Both the position numbers and the translations under genes were made by a program. A stretch of 61,755 nucleotides of DNA from Candidimonas sp. (GTDB taxonomy: Bacteria > Pseudomonadota > Gammaproteobacteria > Burkholderiales > Burkholderiaceae_B), in the NCBI GenBank assembly GCA_004297945.1, contig SCRC01000015.1, forward strand, positions 1 to 61,755. The letters are read 5' to 3'. Below, in pieces: positions 26,160 to 35,245 of this stretch. Below the pieces are notes generated by a model. It saw only the letters and a list, made by a program, of their open reading frames with translations. It was not told where the DNA came from and did no database searches. Each line of letters begins with the position of its first letter. Position 1 is the first letter of the stretch.

Positions 26160-26975
26160 TTAAGTGGCCATTTTGGTTGTTGCCTGGGCTTCTTGCGCTG
26201 CGTATTCCAGCATGACCAGATTGTGGATGCGGGAGCGCAGCGAGTTGAATTCGGGTGTTTCTTGCAGTGCATGGGCGCGCGGATAAGGGAAGGGGATATT
26301 GATCACTTCCTGTATGCGCGAGGGCCGGGCGGAAATGATCAGCACCTTGTTGGAAAGGTAGACGGCTTCCTCGACAGAGTGCGTGATGAGCATGACCGTT
26401 TTGCCTTCTGCATGCAGTACCTCCAACAGCAGGTCATGCATGGCGCTGCGCGTTTGAGCATCCAGCGCGCCAAACGGCTCGTCCATCAGCACGAATTCCG
26501 GATGCACGGCATAGGTACGTGCCAGAGCCAGGCGCTGGCGCATGCCGCCGGACAGAGTTTTTGGAAAAGCCCTGCGAAAGCTCGAAAGCCCCATCAGTTC
26601 CAGATAGCGGTCGACGATTTCTTTCTTTTTCTGCGAGCTGCGCTTGCCGCTTGCCTTCAGGTTAAGTCCGAAGGCGATGTTTTGTTCAACGGTCAACCAG
26701 GGGAATACGCCGTATTCCTGGAACATGACCCCACGGTCCGGGCCGGGTCCTTTGATCGGTGCGCCGTCCAGCGTTACAACGCCGCTGCTTGGCTTGATAA
26801 AGCCTGCAGCCATGTTCAGCAGTGTTGTCTTGCCGCAACCGGATGGGCCGACCAGGGAAATGAAATCTCCCTGGTTCACCGAGAATGACATCTGTCTGAC
26901 CACTTCCAGCAGCCCGCCGGGGGTTGGGAACTGCATGGATACATTGTCGAAATGTATGCGCTCTTTTTGTTCCAT
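26160..26975 (-). CDS. ABC transporter ATP-binding protein, SsuB/TauB-like
   Basis: The 271-residue ATPase has Walker A GPSGCGKTTLLN, Q-loop VMFQEYGVFPWLTVEQNIAF, signature [17 protein letters not shown], Walker B FVLMDEPFGALD and the switch His in MLITHSVEEA. YGVFPW and the following pattern are typical of nitrate/sulfonate/taurine importers. Its ATG lies three bases downstream of the permease stop, indicating tight coupling. It works with the permease at 26979-27761 and the binding protein at 25138-26124. Confidence 0.93.
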   Translation of the reverse strand: MEQKERIHFDNVSMQFPTPGGLLEVVRQMSFSVNQGDFISLVGPSGCGKTTLLNMAAGFIKPSSGVVTLDGAPIKGPGPDRGVMFQEYGVFPWLTVEQNIAFGLNLKASGKRSSQKKKEIVDRYLELMGLSSFRRAFPKTLSGGMRQRLALARTYAVHPEFVLMDEPFGALDAQTRSAMHDLLLEVLHAEGKTVMLITHSVEEAVYLSNKVLIISARPSRIQEVINIPFPYPRAHALQETPEFNSLRSRIHNLVMLEYAAQEAQATTKMAT

Positions 26976-26978
26976 GGA

Positions 26979-27761
26979 TCAGGTCTCCGCTTTGTCTTGC
27001 CAACTGACGAGCCGTTTTGATAGCTGTCGCAGGCCGACATCCATCAGTAGCGCCAGTATTCCGATGCAGATGATTCCTAGATAGATTGTGCGCAGATCAA
27101 AGAAAGCCGAGGCGTTCTGGATCATCGCGCCCAACCCTTTTTGCGCGGCGACCAGCTCTGCCGCCACCAGCGTGGCCCATGCCACGCCGAGCGCAACTCG
27201 CAGCGCGGTCAGCATATGGGGCACGGTCATGGGCACCATTACCTTGAGGAAAATTTCCAGGTCGCTGGCCCCGAGTGTTCGCGCCACCCGTATATAAACC
27301 GGACTGATCTGCGTCATGCCTTCGTACATGACGATGACGGCGGCGAAAAACGAGGCGTAGAACAGGATCACGATCTTGGCTAACTCACCGATGCCCAGGT
27401 AGACAATCACCAGCGGGATCAGCGCAATGGGCGGCAATGCCCGGAAAAAATTGATCAACGGGTCGACGAAGCGGCGCACCGGCTTGTACCAGCCGATCAG
27501 AAATCCGACGGGTACCGCGAGCAGCATGCCGAGTAGCAACCCGAACACGACTCGTTGCACTGACATTACGATGTCTATGATCAGATCGCCCTTGGTTAGC
27601 TGGATCCAGAACGTTTGCAGGACCTGTAGCGGCGAGGGCAGCAGAGCCGGGTTCATCAGTCCTGATGCTCGTAAGATCATCCAGAAAACAATCAGACATA
27701 CAAAGGGGAAAATGGCCCAGCAGATATGCGTGATCGCGTTCGTTTTTTTACTTTCTGCCAC
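26979..27761 (-). CDS. ABC transporter permease, SsuC/TauC-like
   Basis: A 260-residue inner-membrane permease with about six hydrophobic segments and the EAA-type loop VRVARTLGASDLEIFLKVMV PMTVPHMLTALRVALGVAW. The family imports sulfonates, nitrate, taurine or aromatic compounds with NMT1-type binding proteins. Translation starts at GTG (27759-27761) with GGAGA five bases upstream. It is the second gene of the operon, 13 bases after the GntR regulator. Confidence 0.92.
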   Translation of the reverse strand: MAESKKTNAITHICWAIFPFVCLIVFWMILRASGLMNPALLPSPLQVLQTFWIQLTKGDLIIDIVMSVQRVVFGLLLGMLLAVPVGFLIGWYKPVRRFVDPLINFFRALPPIALIPLVIVYLGIGELAKIVILFYASFFAAVIVMYEGMTQISPVYIRVARTLGASDLEIFLKVMVPMTVPHMLTALRVALGVAWATLVAAELVAAQKGLGAMIQNASAFFDLRTIYLGIICIGILALLMDVGLRQLSKRLVSWQDKAET

Positions 27762-27774
27762 GTAAGTCTCCGAA

Positions 27775-28560
27775 TCAAGGGTTATGGTGCTTTTTGGGCA
27801 CGCGCTTCTTTTGGTGGCCCGCCATGCCTTGCATCAAATCGGTTTCGACCTGGATCATCTGGGTGGGGTACTGAATGTGGGCGTAATAAATGATGCGTTT
27901 GTTTTCATCCAGGATAGTGCGGCAAACATCTGCGATGGGATCGCCGACTCCGATATTCAGGTGAGACGCCGTGTCTTCATCCGTAACGGTGATACGCAGA
28001 ATCTGTTTCGCCCCCGCGATCTGCACATCCCGCCGCATCGCCAATTGAGGCACGACGGGCGCATTGCTGAATGCCTCGGGGTCAGAGTCAAAAATGGTCT
28101 TGTCCAGATAGATTTCGATCAGGCAATAGGGGACATCGTTGTGATAATGCACGCGCTTTAGCCGGCGGTAGGCGACGCCGATTTCGCCGAACTGGAACGC
28201 GGGTGTCAGCGAACACTCCGCCTGGTCAATGTGAAGCAGCCGTATCTTCAGATCCACCACTTTTTCGACAAGCTCGTCCAGATTGTTCGCCAGCTTGAAC
28301 CAGCGTTCCTCCGACAAATCCTTGGCCACAAACGTACCCAACCCACGGGTGCGTCGGACGACGCCGAATTGCTCCAACTGATTCAGGGCACTACGTAGGG
28401 TAATACGCGAAACCTTGTATTCCTTTTCGAGATCATCCAGGGTCGGTATCTGCTCTTCGAAGCGCCATTGCTGGCTTTCAATTTTTTGCCGCATGAGTTT
28501 TGCAACCTGCAAATACAGCGGCATGCGACTTTTGCGTAGTACGGATGGCTCATTGTTCAT
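27775..28560 (-). CDS. GntR-family regulator with UTRA domain (HutC subfamily)
   Basis: The 261-residue protein has a GntR winged HTH (LEKEYKVSRITLRSALNQLE QFGVVRRTRGLGTFV) and a chorismate-lyase-like UTRA ligand domain (YRRLKRVHYHNDVPYCLIEI YLD, ILRITVTDEDTASHLNIGVG). It heads the ABC-GMC-enolase operon on the same strand, so it is probably autoregulated and induced by the transported compound or a product. The sequence just upstream (28561-28577) is AT-rich with TTATATTAATAA, a weak operator candidate. Confidence 0.9.
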   Translation of the reverse strand: MNNEPSVLRKSRMPLYLQVAKLMRQKIESQQWRFEEQIPTLDDLEKEYKVSRITLRSALNQLEQFGVVRRTRGLGTFVAKDLSEERWFKLANNLDELVEKVVDLKIRLLHIDQAECSLTPAFQFGEIGVAYRRLKRVHYHNDVPYCLIEIYLDKTIFDSDPEAFSNAPVVPQLAMRRDVQIAGAKQILRITVTDEDTASHLNIGVGDPIADVCRTILDENKRIIYYAHIQYPTQMIQVETDLMQGMAGHQKKRVPKKHHNP

Positions 28561-28640
28561 AAAGTTATATTAATAAGCACAATGAGAAAAATCAAGTGTT
28601 TTCGATGTGAGGTTTCAGGATGCTGCGTGCAACTGTGAAA

Positions 28641-28666
28641 ATGGCAGCCACAAGGGCTGCCGCTAC
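28641..28666 (-). repeat. REP hairpin, type B
   Basis: GGCAGCC, loop ACAAG, GGCTGCC, then GCTAC. First of three REPs with alternating orientation in the 565-base gap between the GntR/UTRA gene and dbpA. Confidence 0.85.
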
Positions 28667-28703
28667 GTGAGCCGCAGCCAAGTTTATGCAAAGGCCATGT
28701 CTT

Positions 28704-28730
28704 TGTAGCGGCACCCCTTGTGGGTGCCAT
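28704..28730 (+). repeat. REP hairpin, type A
   Basis: TGTAGC head followed by stem GGCACCC, loop CTTGT, stem GGGTGCC. It is in the opposite orientation to its two neighbours, a REPIN-like arrangement. Confidence 0.85.
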
Positions 28731-28768
28731 CGTCTATTTATAGCTTCCGCTGCGGCAGAAAAGGGTTT

Positions 28769-28794
28769 TGGCAGCCACAAGGGCTGCCGCTACA
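28769..28794 (-). repeat. REP hairpin, type B
   Basis: GGCAGCC, loop ACAAG, GGCTGCC, then GCTACA. Last of the alternating trio at 28641-28794. Confidence 0.85.
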
Positions 28795-28821
28795 TGCGCA
28801 ACGATCAGGTCTATTTGAGGC

Positions 28822-29040
28822 CTAGTACTCGCGGCATTCCGAGTCTTTGCGGATAACTTCAATGTTGACGTAGAGTTGCCCCACCAGCGTGAAACGAGGC
28901 CAATCTGGAGTGACCGCCATTCACCCAGCGCATCAAGTCATCGATGATTATCTTTTTTGTCAGGGCGATGGCCTCGGCATCGGCCGGAGCAATCGTGTGC
29001 TTGGGTGCTTGGCTGCGCGCGGGCTGTGGACGCAGCGCAC
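28822..29040 (-). pseudogene. Unrecognised coding remnant with a frameshift
   Basis: Two minus-strand frames look coding and join end to end. One reads TIAPADAEAIALTKKIIIDD LMRWVNGG; the next, shifted by one base, reads VTPDWPRFTLVGQLYVNIEV IRKDSECREY to a TAG at 28822. An ATG at 28918-28920 could start the second part as a 32-residue peptide. The composition is protein-like and the switch point is compact, so I read it as a decayed gene. I do not recognise the family. The rest of the gap to dbpA (29040-29126) shows nothing. Confidence 0.3.
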
Positions 29041-29125
29041 GTAGATTAGGTAAATTTGCTTACGTGCCGGCGAAAGTGCAATCACATTCCGCGAACCTTT
29101 CGTGTTTCCGCAAGCTGTACCGTGC

Positions 29126-30514
29126 CTAATTACCTGGCATGAAGCGCATTCTGAAGCGCCGACCCTTGATATTGCTATTGCTTAGCTTTGCGTAGGCCTC
29201 TTTGGCGATATGCCGATCCAGTGCCACGAAGCTGACAAACTGCAGAATGTTGATTTTACCCACTTGTGCGGCCGTCAGGCCAGCATCGCCGGTAAGCGCT
29301 CCTAACAGATCGCCTGGGCGCAGTTTGTCTTTTTTACCGCCTTGAATACACAGCGTGACCATAGGCGCGCGCAAACGACCGCCAGCCGCTGGTTTGAGTG
29401 AGGTCAGATCGGACCATACGAGAGGTGCGCCTTGGTATTTTTCGATCAGATTGGCCCAGCGCATTTCGTGAGGCGCGCACAGGCTTAGCGCCAGGCCTTT
29501 TTCGTTACCCCGGCCACTGCGGCCGATGCGGTGGATATGCATCTCTGCGTCTGGAGTTACGTCGACATTGATCACTGCCTCCAGGGTCTGGATGTCCAGG
29601 CCGCGCGCAGCGACGTCGGTGGCGATCAGCACCGAGCAGCTTTGGTTGGCAAACTGTACCAACACGTCTTCACGTTCGCGCTGATCCAGGTCGCCGTGCA
29701 AAGCCAGTGCGCTAAATCCACGGGCGCGCAATTCGGTGGCCAGTGTTTCGCATTGCGCTTTGGTATTGCAGAACGCCAAGGTCGAGGTAGGCCTGAAATG
29801 CTCAAGCAACTGAGTGACCGCGGCATTGCGGCCATCGGGCTGAATTTCGTAAAAATGCTGTTCGATCTGGCTGGCGTCGTGCAAGGATTCGACCTTGACT
29901 TCAGCCGGGTTTTTCAGGAATCGTGCGCTGGCACGGCGGATGTCGGTGGGGTAGGTCGCTGAGAACAGCAGTGTTTGCCGTGTGGACGAGCAAGCGTCTA
30001 CGACCGTGACGATATCATCGTAAAAGCCCATATCGACCATGCGGTCAGCTTCGTCGAGCACCAGAACGTGAATGGCCGATAAGTCGATGCTTGCTCGTTC
30101 GATGTGGTCAAGCAGCCGGCCCGGCGTGCCGACGATGACGTGCGCGCCTCGGGCGAGCGACTCGATTTGCGGTCGGATAGGCGTGCCTCCGCACACTGTC
30201 AAAATTTTGACATTGCTGGCCGAGCGCGCAAGGCGGCGCAATTCGTTGGCCACCTGGTCGGCCAGTTCGCGCGTGGGACACAGCACCAGGGCCTGAATAG
30301 CAAAATCGGCAGGATCGATTTTGTGCAAAACACCCAGACCGAAGGCGGCTGTTTTGCCGCTGCCTGTCTTGGCCTGGGCGATCAGATCCTGGCCGGCGAG
30401 AATCAGGGGCAGGCTTTGCGCCTGAATGGGCGTCATTTCGTGATAGCCCAGCTGCTCGAGGTTGGCGAGTTCAGCGGGGGTAAGGGCAAGAGCAGAGAAA
30501 GAAGATGTCGACAC
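29126..30514 (-). CDS. dbpA: ATP-dependent RNA helicase DbpA
   Basis: A 462-residue DEAD-box helicase. Motifs in order: Q-motif MTPIQAQSLPLILAGQDLIA, Walker A AKTGSGKTAAF, Ia PTRELADQV, TPGRLLDHIE, VLVLDEADRMVDMGF, SAT (LLFSATYPTD), then the second RecA domain with ATDVAARGLDIQ and HIHRIGRSGRG. The C-terminal DbpA RNA-binding domain (VTLCIQGGKKDKLRPGDLLG ALTG) binds 23S rRNA hairpin 92. The protein acts in large-subunit ribosome assembly. The start appears to be GTG at 30512-30514. Confidence 0.93.
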   Translation of the reverse strand: MSTSSFSALALTPAELANLEQLGYHEMTPIQAQSLPLILAGQDLIAQAKTGSGKTAAFGLGVLHKIDPADFAIQALVLCPTRELADQVANELRRLARSASNVKILTVCGGTPIRPQIESLARGAHVIVGTPGRLLDHIERASIDLSAIHVLVLDEADRMVDMGFYDDIVTVVDACSSTRQTLLFSATYPTDIRRASARFLKNPAEVKVESLHDASQIEQHFYEIQPDGRNAAVTQLLEHFRPTSTLAFCNTKAQCETLATELRARGFSALALHGDLDQREREDVLVQFANQSCSVLIATDVAARGLDIQTLEAVINVDVTPDAEMHIHRIGRSGRGNEKGLALSLCAPHEMRWANLIEKYQGAPLVWSDLTSLKPAAGGRLRAPMVTLCIQGGKKDKLRPGDLLGALTGDAGLTAAQVGKINILQFVSFVALDRHIAKEAYAKLSNSNIKGRRFRMRFMPGN

Positions 30515-30540
30515 GATGGGGTTGCCCGCCTAAAAGGAGA

Positions 30541-33500
30541 TCAAGTGTAGCAGGGGAGATCCGGCTGCGGCATGGCGGGGCAGCCGTGCCAGGCCGTGCC
30601 GGCGGGGATGTTTTCACCTTTCATCACCAGTGTCAGCGGGCCCAGGTGCACATCGTCGGCCACGATGGCGCTGTATAGAACCGTACTGCGTGGCCCCATA
30701 TAAGTGCGTGCGCCGATGTGCACATTGTCGATTTTCATTACCCGATCCTCGAACAAATGCGTTTGTGGGCAGCACAGGGCGTTGAGCTCGCTGTAATCGC
30801 CGATGTGCACGCAGTCGAATTCGGTGATGTCGGTAGTGTCCAGATAGACGCCGCGTCCGATATGCGCGCCCAACAAGTTGAGCGCCTTGGGCAAAAATGG
30901 CGTGCCGCGCAGATAACGCAGGAAATTGGGCACCGCTATGCCTTCGTACATATTGGTGGTGGCCTCGGACAGCCAGACGAAAGGCGTCCACATGGGCACC
31001 GCGCAGCGCTTGTAGCGCCCCAGCAGTACCCACTTGAAAAAGGCCACGAACAGAAACGTTGCCAAACCAAACAGCAGGCCCGATATGGCCAGATCCCAAG
31101 TGGCTTGAACCCAGTGGCCTCTAGCCGCGAGAGGCATGACGTCGAGCACGATCGCGTAACCGGCCGCGATCACCAGCGAGTGGGGCGCGACGATGCGGAA
31201 GGTTTCGACCAGGCCGCGTTGCCAGCGCCTCGATGGCGACGGGTGATAGGTAAGCTCTTCGGGGAAACCCTGAACCGTCTCTCGAGCAGGTAGATTAAGG
31301 GGCGGCGAGCCCAACCAGGTATCGCCGCTTCGCACAGGCGTTTCGCGCGGCAGGCTCGAAAGTACGCCGATCAGCACATTTTCGGGCAGGTTAGTGCCAT
31401 CGGGTATATAGGTGCCATTGCCCACGAAACTGCGGCGTGCAATCACGGTAGGCTGCACCGTCATCCAGCCGCCGTCTATGTGCTCGTCACCCAGCATGAC
31501 CGCGTCGGCAATAAACGTTTCGTCGCCCAACGACAGCATATCCGGGACGACACCCAACGCCGTTGATATTTCCGCATCCCGGCCTACTTTGGCGCCCAGC
31601 AGCCGATACCAGGTGGATGAGAATACGGTGGCGTAAACGCCATGCAACACTTGCAGGCTGGACTCCTGAATCTGATTCACCAGCCATTTGTACAGATAGA
31701 CATTGCCGTTTACCGGGTAGCGGCCAGGCTTGAGCCTGGGTAGCAGGGCCCAGCGTATGCCGGCGGCAATCAGTGCGGTCAGAATGATCATGACGACGCT
31801 GGCGGGCAACGCCAACAAAAAATACTTGATCAGGCGTAGTGCAAACACATCGTAGCCGTTGGCAAAGCCGGATCTGGCCAGAGCTCCGACCGATAAGTTG
31901 TCGATGTCCAGATAATCGACCAGCATAAAGGTCGGAAAAAGAGGGACGAAAAAAAGTATGCTGATCAGCAAGGATCCCAGTATGTAGTAAATATTTTTGC
32001 CAGCGATTCGGGCGCGTGATTCGAACGGCCGGGGCGGCAGGCTGGCTGGATCGAATTCGCCCTGGTCGGTGGCCGGAGACCCGCCTAAAATACGTCTGGC
32101 CGGCACGCGTGTGCCATCGCGCAAGGCGGACTGCCCTTGAACATGGCCCCATTCGCCTACGTGGGTGTTGCCTTCCATCACGACATAAGAGCCTAGCGAC
32201 GCCTGGTCTTCAATTGTGATGGCGCCCAGAATCAGCTCGCCATTTTGCACCCGGGCGTTTTCCAGGTTGACGCCATTGCCTATGCTTACGCCGTCGCCGA
32301 TGGTGAGCAGATCGGGTACGCGCAAGGTGGTCGAACCTATCAGTACGTCATTGCCGATTTTGGCACCCAGAGCGCGCAGCCAGTAGACGTATAAAGAGGA
32401 ACCGTTCAACATGTATAAGGGCGTAGCCTCCAGGATGCGGTCGGTCAGCCACCAGCGGAAGTAGGTCAGGCCCCATAGCGGGTAGCGTCCGGGCTTCAGG
32501 CGGCCCAGTATCATCCATTTGGCCGCGCAGGCCAGAATGAATTCCACAATGGTGGCCAGTAAATAGGCGCCTAGGGAGACGATGACAGCGTGCTTGATCG
32601 AGTCGCCCGGGTCGCCTGTCAGGTATTGATAGCAAAAAAATGGAATCAGCCACTGCGCCATCTTGAATGTCACGAGGAACGGCACGGTAAAGGCTTGCGC
32701 CACGCCGCAGCGCCAACGGCGCCAACGTGAATGCAGGATGCGCGTGGGGTGGGCAGTGCGTTCGACCTGGCCCGTCGCGGTATCGCTGGCTTGCCGCTCC
32801 ATGGCCGCGGTCAGTGCCTCGGACAGCGCTCCTATCTGGCGATTTTGGTAAATGTCGCGCACAGTGATCTGGGCAAAACGCGGGTCGGCACGCAGCGCCG
32901 AAGCCAGCCGCGCGGCAAAGAGGGAATGGCCTCCCAGGTCGCTGAAGAAGTCCAGCTCACGTCGTATGGCCTGGCCTGGAAAGAGCTTTTCCAGGGCGGC
33001 AAACAAGGCCGCTTCAGCCGGGCTTTGCGCAGCATCGGAGCCTTCGGCGGGGCCGCTCGCCGGCAGAGGTCTGGCCTTGAGGGCTTTCCGATCGATCTTT
33101 CCCGAAGCCAGTCTGGGCATATCCGTTAGGCGTTCGAAGCGCGCCGGCACCATATAGGGCGGCAGGCGCAAGCTCAATGCGGCGCGCAGTGCCGCCGGAT
33201 TTTTGTAGCGGCACCCCTCGTGGGTGCCATCGCCCAAGGCCCCAGGTAGCGCGGCGTCGGAGGTATTGGCGGCTTCGGTGGCGTCTGAAGGCGTTGCGTT
33301 GAAATCTGGCACGGCGTCGGGCGTGGCGTTTTGGCCATTAGATTCAACCCAGTAGGCGATCAACTGATCAATACCCTGATCCTGGCGCAGCACAACCGCG
33401 GCGGTGCCGATGCCGGGTTGCTGGGCCAGGACGGCTTCGATTTCTCCCAACTCGACTCGAAAGCCGCGAATTTTGATCTGATCGTCGGCCCGGCCCAGAC

Positions 33501-34740
33501 AGTGCACCTGGCGATTGGCGTCGATACGGGCCAGATCGCCGCTGCGATAAAGGCGCTGATCATGCTCGCCTGTGCTCCAGGGATTGGGCAGGAACTTTTC
33601 ACGGGTCAGTTCGGGCCGACCCAGATACCCCGCAGCCACACCCGGTCCGGTGATGCATAGTTCGCCGGTTTCACCGTGGGGCAAAATACGTAGCGTCTGA
33701 CCCCCGGTGCCGTCTCCTTCGACGTCGGTGGCGACCACCAGCAGGCCATAGTTAGGCAGCGGCTGGCCTATGGTTATCGGTTCGCCAGGCTGTAGTTGCG
33801 CCAGACTGGCCGATACAGTGGCCTCGGTAGGGCCGTAGGTATTGAACATCTGGCGCCCGGGCAGCGCCCAGCGTTGCACCAGCGATTCAGGGCACATTTC
33901 GCCGCCCAGATTGATGATGCGCAGGCTGGGCACGTCCTCGGTGAAAAGCGCGAGCAGGGTCGGCACCGCGTGCAGCACGGTGATGTGCTGGTCGCAGAGG
34001 GCGCGCGGCAGGGCCTCGGGGTCGGACGCAATTTCTTTGGGGGCGATCCACAGTGTGGCGCCCGCCAGATAGCTGATCCAGATTTCTTCGAACGACATAT
34101 CGAAGGCCACCGAAAAGCCCTGATACACGCGGTCGCTGTCTCGCACGCCAAGCACGGCATTTTCGCTTTGCAGAAAATGACAGATGCTGCCCTGGCTGAT
34201 GGCAATACCTTTGGGCTTGCCGGTCGATCCGGACGTGTAGATGACGTAAGCGGTATCGTAGGGGTGCGTATCGACGCGTTGCCGCAGGGGCGTTGCAGGC
34301 GGCTGGGCCAACAAGTGTTCGGCGATGTGGATGGGGGTGTTCAGACCGCTTAGCTGCGTTTGCGAACTCGCGTCGCTGACCAGCGCAAATGCCTGCGCGT
34401 CCTGGAGACACACTGCGATGCGATCAACCGGAGTGTCTGCGTCAAAAGGCAGCCAGGCGGCGCCTGTTTTGGCGATGGCCAGTTGCATGACGAGCAACTC
34501 GATGCCGCGTGGCAGCCACAGACCAATAATATGCCCGGCGCGTGCGCCCGCCTCGATTAACTTGTGAGCGGCGCGATCGGCGTGCGCGTTGAGCTCGGCG
34601 TAGCTTAAGCTGCGTTGGCCAAAAATTAGTGCGGTTTTTTGGGGAAGGCGTTTTGCCGTCGCCTCGAAGAGATCAGCCAGTGTGGTGAGGCGCAGCAATT
34701 CCGGCTGTTGCAAGCCATGCAAAACATAAGAGTGAGACAT
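30541..34740 (-). CDS. Pls/PosA-type membrane NRPS-like peptide synthetase
   Basis: This about 1399-residue protein has one adenylation domain (VIYTSGSTGKPKGIAISQ, FDMSFEEIWISYLAGA, FNTYGPTEATVSAS, YRSGDLAR, GRADDQIKIRGFRVELGEIE, LASGKIDRKAL). A carrier domain follows with phosphopantetheine Ser in FFSDLGGHSLFAARL. The rest is about six hydrophobic segments alternating with left-handed beta-helix (hexapeptide) domains such as KIGNDVLIGSTTLRVPDLL. This is the layout of epsilon-poly-lysine synthetase Pls and PosA-like enzymes, which build isopeptide homopolymers without a condensation domain. Substrate is not predicted here. Starts at ATG 34738-34740 (34827 is an alternative). A REP hairpin sits in frame at residues 504-512, inside an unusually long linker of the adenylation domain. 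Confidence 0.85.
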   Translation of the reverse strand: MSHSYVLHGLQQPELLRLTTLADLFEATAKRLPQKTALIFGQRSLSYAELNAHADRAAHKLIEAGARAGHIIGLWLPRGIELLVMQLAIAKTGAAWLPFDADTPVDRIAVCLQDAQAFALVSDASSQTQLSGLNTPIHIAEHLLAQPPATPLRQRVDTHPYDTAYVIYTSGSTGKPKGIAISQGSICHFLQSENAVLGVRDSDRVYQGFSVAFDMSFEEIWISYLAGATLWIAPKEIASDPEALPRALCDQHITVLHAVPTLLALFTEDVPSLRIINLGGEMCPESLVQRWALPGRQMFNTYGPTEATVSASLAQLQPGEPITIGQPLPNYGLLVVATDVEGDGTGGQTLRILPHGETGELCITGPGVAAGYLGRPELTREKFLPNPWSTGEHDQRLYRSGDLARIDANRQVHCLGRADDQIKIRGFRVELGEIEAVLAQQPGIGTAAVVLRQDQGIDQLIAYWVESNGQNATPDAVPDFNATPSDATEAANTSDAALPGALGDGTHEGCRYKNPAALRAALSLRLPPYMVPARFERLTDMPRLASGKIDRKALKARPLPASGPAEGSDAAQSPAEAALFAALEKLFPGQAIRRELDFFSDLGGHSLFAARLASALRADPRFAQITVRDIYQNRQIGALSEALTAAMERQASDTATGQVERTAHPTRILHSRWRRWRCGVAQAFTVPFLVTFKMAQWLIPFFCYQYLTGDPGDSIKHAVIVSLGAYLLATIVEFILACAAKWMILGRLKPGRYPLWGLTYFRWWLTDRILEATPLYMLNGSSLYVYWLRALGAKIGNDVLIGSTTLRVPDLLTIGDGVSIGNGVNLENARVQNGELILGAITIEDQASLGSYVVMEGNTHVGEWGHVQGQSALRDGTRVPARRILGGSPATDQGEFDPASLPPRPFESRARIAGKNIYYILGSLLISILFFVPLFPTFMLVDYLDIDNLSVGALARSGFANGYDVFALRLIKYFLLALPASVVMIILTALIAAGIRWALLPRLKPGRYPVNGNVYLYKWLVNQIQESSLQVLHGVYATVFSSTWYRLLGAKVGRDAEISTALGVVPDMLSLGDETFIADAVMLGDEHIDGGWMTVQPTVIARRSFVGNGTYIPDGTNLPENVLIGVLSSLPRETPVRSGDTWLGSPPLNLPARETVQGFPEELTYHPSPSRRWQRGLVETFRIVAPHSLVIAAGYAIVLDVMPLAARGHWVQATWDLAISGLLFGLATFLFVAFFKWVLLGRYKRCAVPMWTPFVWLSEATTNMYEGIAVPNFLRYLRGTPFLPKALNLLGAHIGRGVYLDTTDITEFDCVHIGDYSELNALCCPQTHLFEDRVMKIDNVHIGARTYMGPRSTVLYSAIVADDVHLGPLTLVMKGENIPAGTAWHGCPAMPQPDLPCYT
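33204..33230 (+). repeat. REP hairpin, type A, inside a coding region
   Basis: TGTAGC head, stem GGCACCC, loop CTCGT, stem GGGTGCC, CAT. It is read on the opposite strand as DGTHEGCRYK without stop or frameshift in the Pls-like gene. It differs from the type A consensus by one loop base. Confidence 0.85.
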
Positions 34741-34965
34741 GTAGTGGCGGTGTTTTGATGCAGAAGGCGAATGTGCCGCCCTTGGAAGGGCTCTGAGCCG
34801 AGGGGGTATAAACGGCCCGCGCGGCATTCAGATATGGCATTATCGTATTGAAGCGGCAACAACCCTATCAAATTCGTTGAATACGTATTTTAATCGGTGT
34901 TATCACGCGGTTGTGAAAGGAATTGTTGTTTACTTGCAATCGTTGATACAGATAACGGCGGCTAA

Positions 34966-34991
34966 TCAGCGGCACCCCTTGTGGGTGCCAT
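34966..34991 (+). repeat. REP hairpin, type A, head altered
   Basis: Stem GGCACCC, loop CTTGT, stem GGGTGCC are intact, but the GTAG head reads ATCAG. It lies between the divergent Pls-like gene and a small hypothetical gene. Confidence 0.75.
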
Positions 34992-35014
34992 CATTATTAT
35001 TTACTTTCAATCTT

Positions 35015-35227
35015 ATGAATGCATGGTACATCTTGCCCAACGGTCATATCAGACATGTAGACGGCCTTGAAATCCAGCCTGAAAAGGACTGGTTTCCAAC
35101 CGACGAGAGCCTGGCGGCTTTTAGCGCAGCCCAACGAGCGGCAGGCAGCACCGAAGTGCAGATTGTGCAGTACATAATGCGCCTCGCGCTGGAATGCGAA
35201 CGCTGGGCGGCAGCTAATCTGACCTGA
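35015..35227 (+). CDS. Small hypothetical protein, 70 residues
   Basis: The protein reads MNAWYILPNGHIRHVDGLEI QPEKDWFPTDESL, then AAQRAAGSTEVQIVQYIMRL and an acidic alpha-helical end. No signal peptide, membrane segment or known domain is seen. I choose ATG 35015 because the upstream part of the open frame runs through a REP hairpin. Codon usage and amino-acid balance look like a real gene. It ends 76 bases before the convergent azoR gene. No function is proposed. Confidence 0.55.
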   Translation: MNAWYILPNGHIRHVDGLEIQPEKDWFPTDESLAAFSAAQRAAGSTEVQIVQYIMRLALECERWAAANLT

Positions 35228-35245
35228 AGTGGCGATGCCGCGCCC

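Noticed and set aside
30541-34740. Assignment as an epsilon-poly-lysine producer
   Set aside because: The architecture matches the Pls family, but the adenylation substrate cannot be fixed from the motifs alone.
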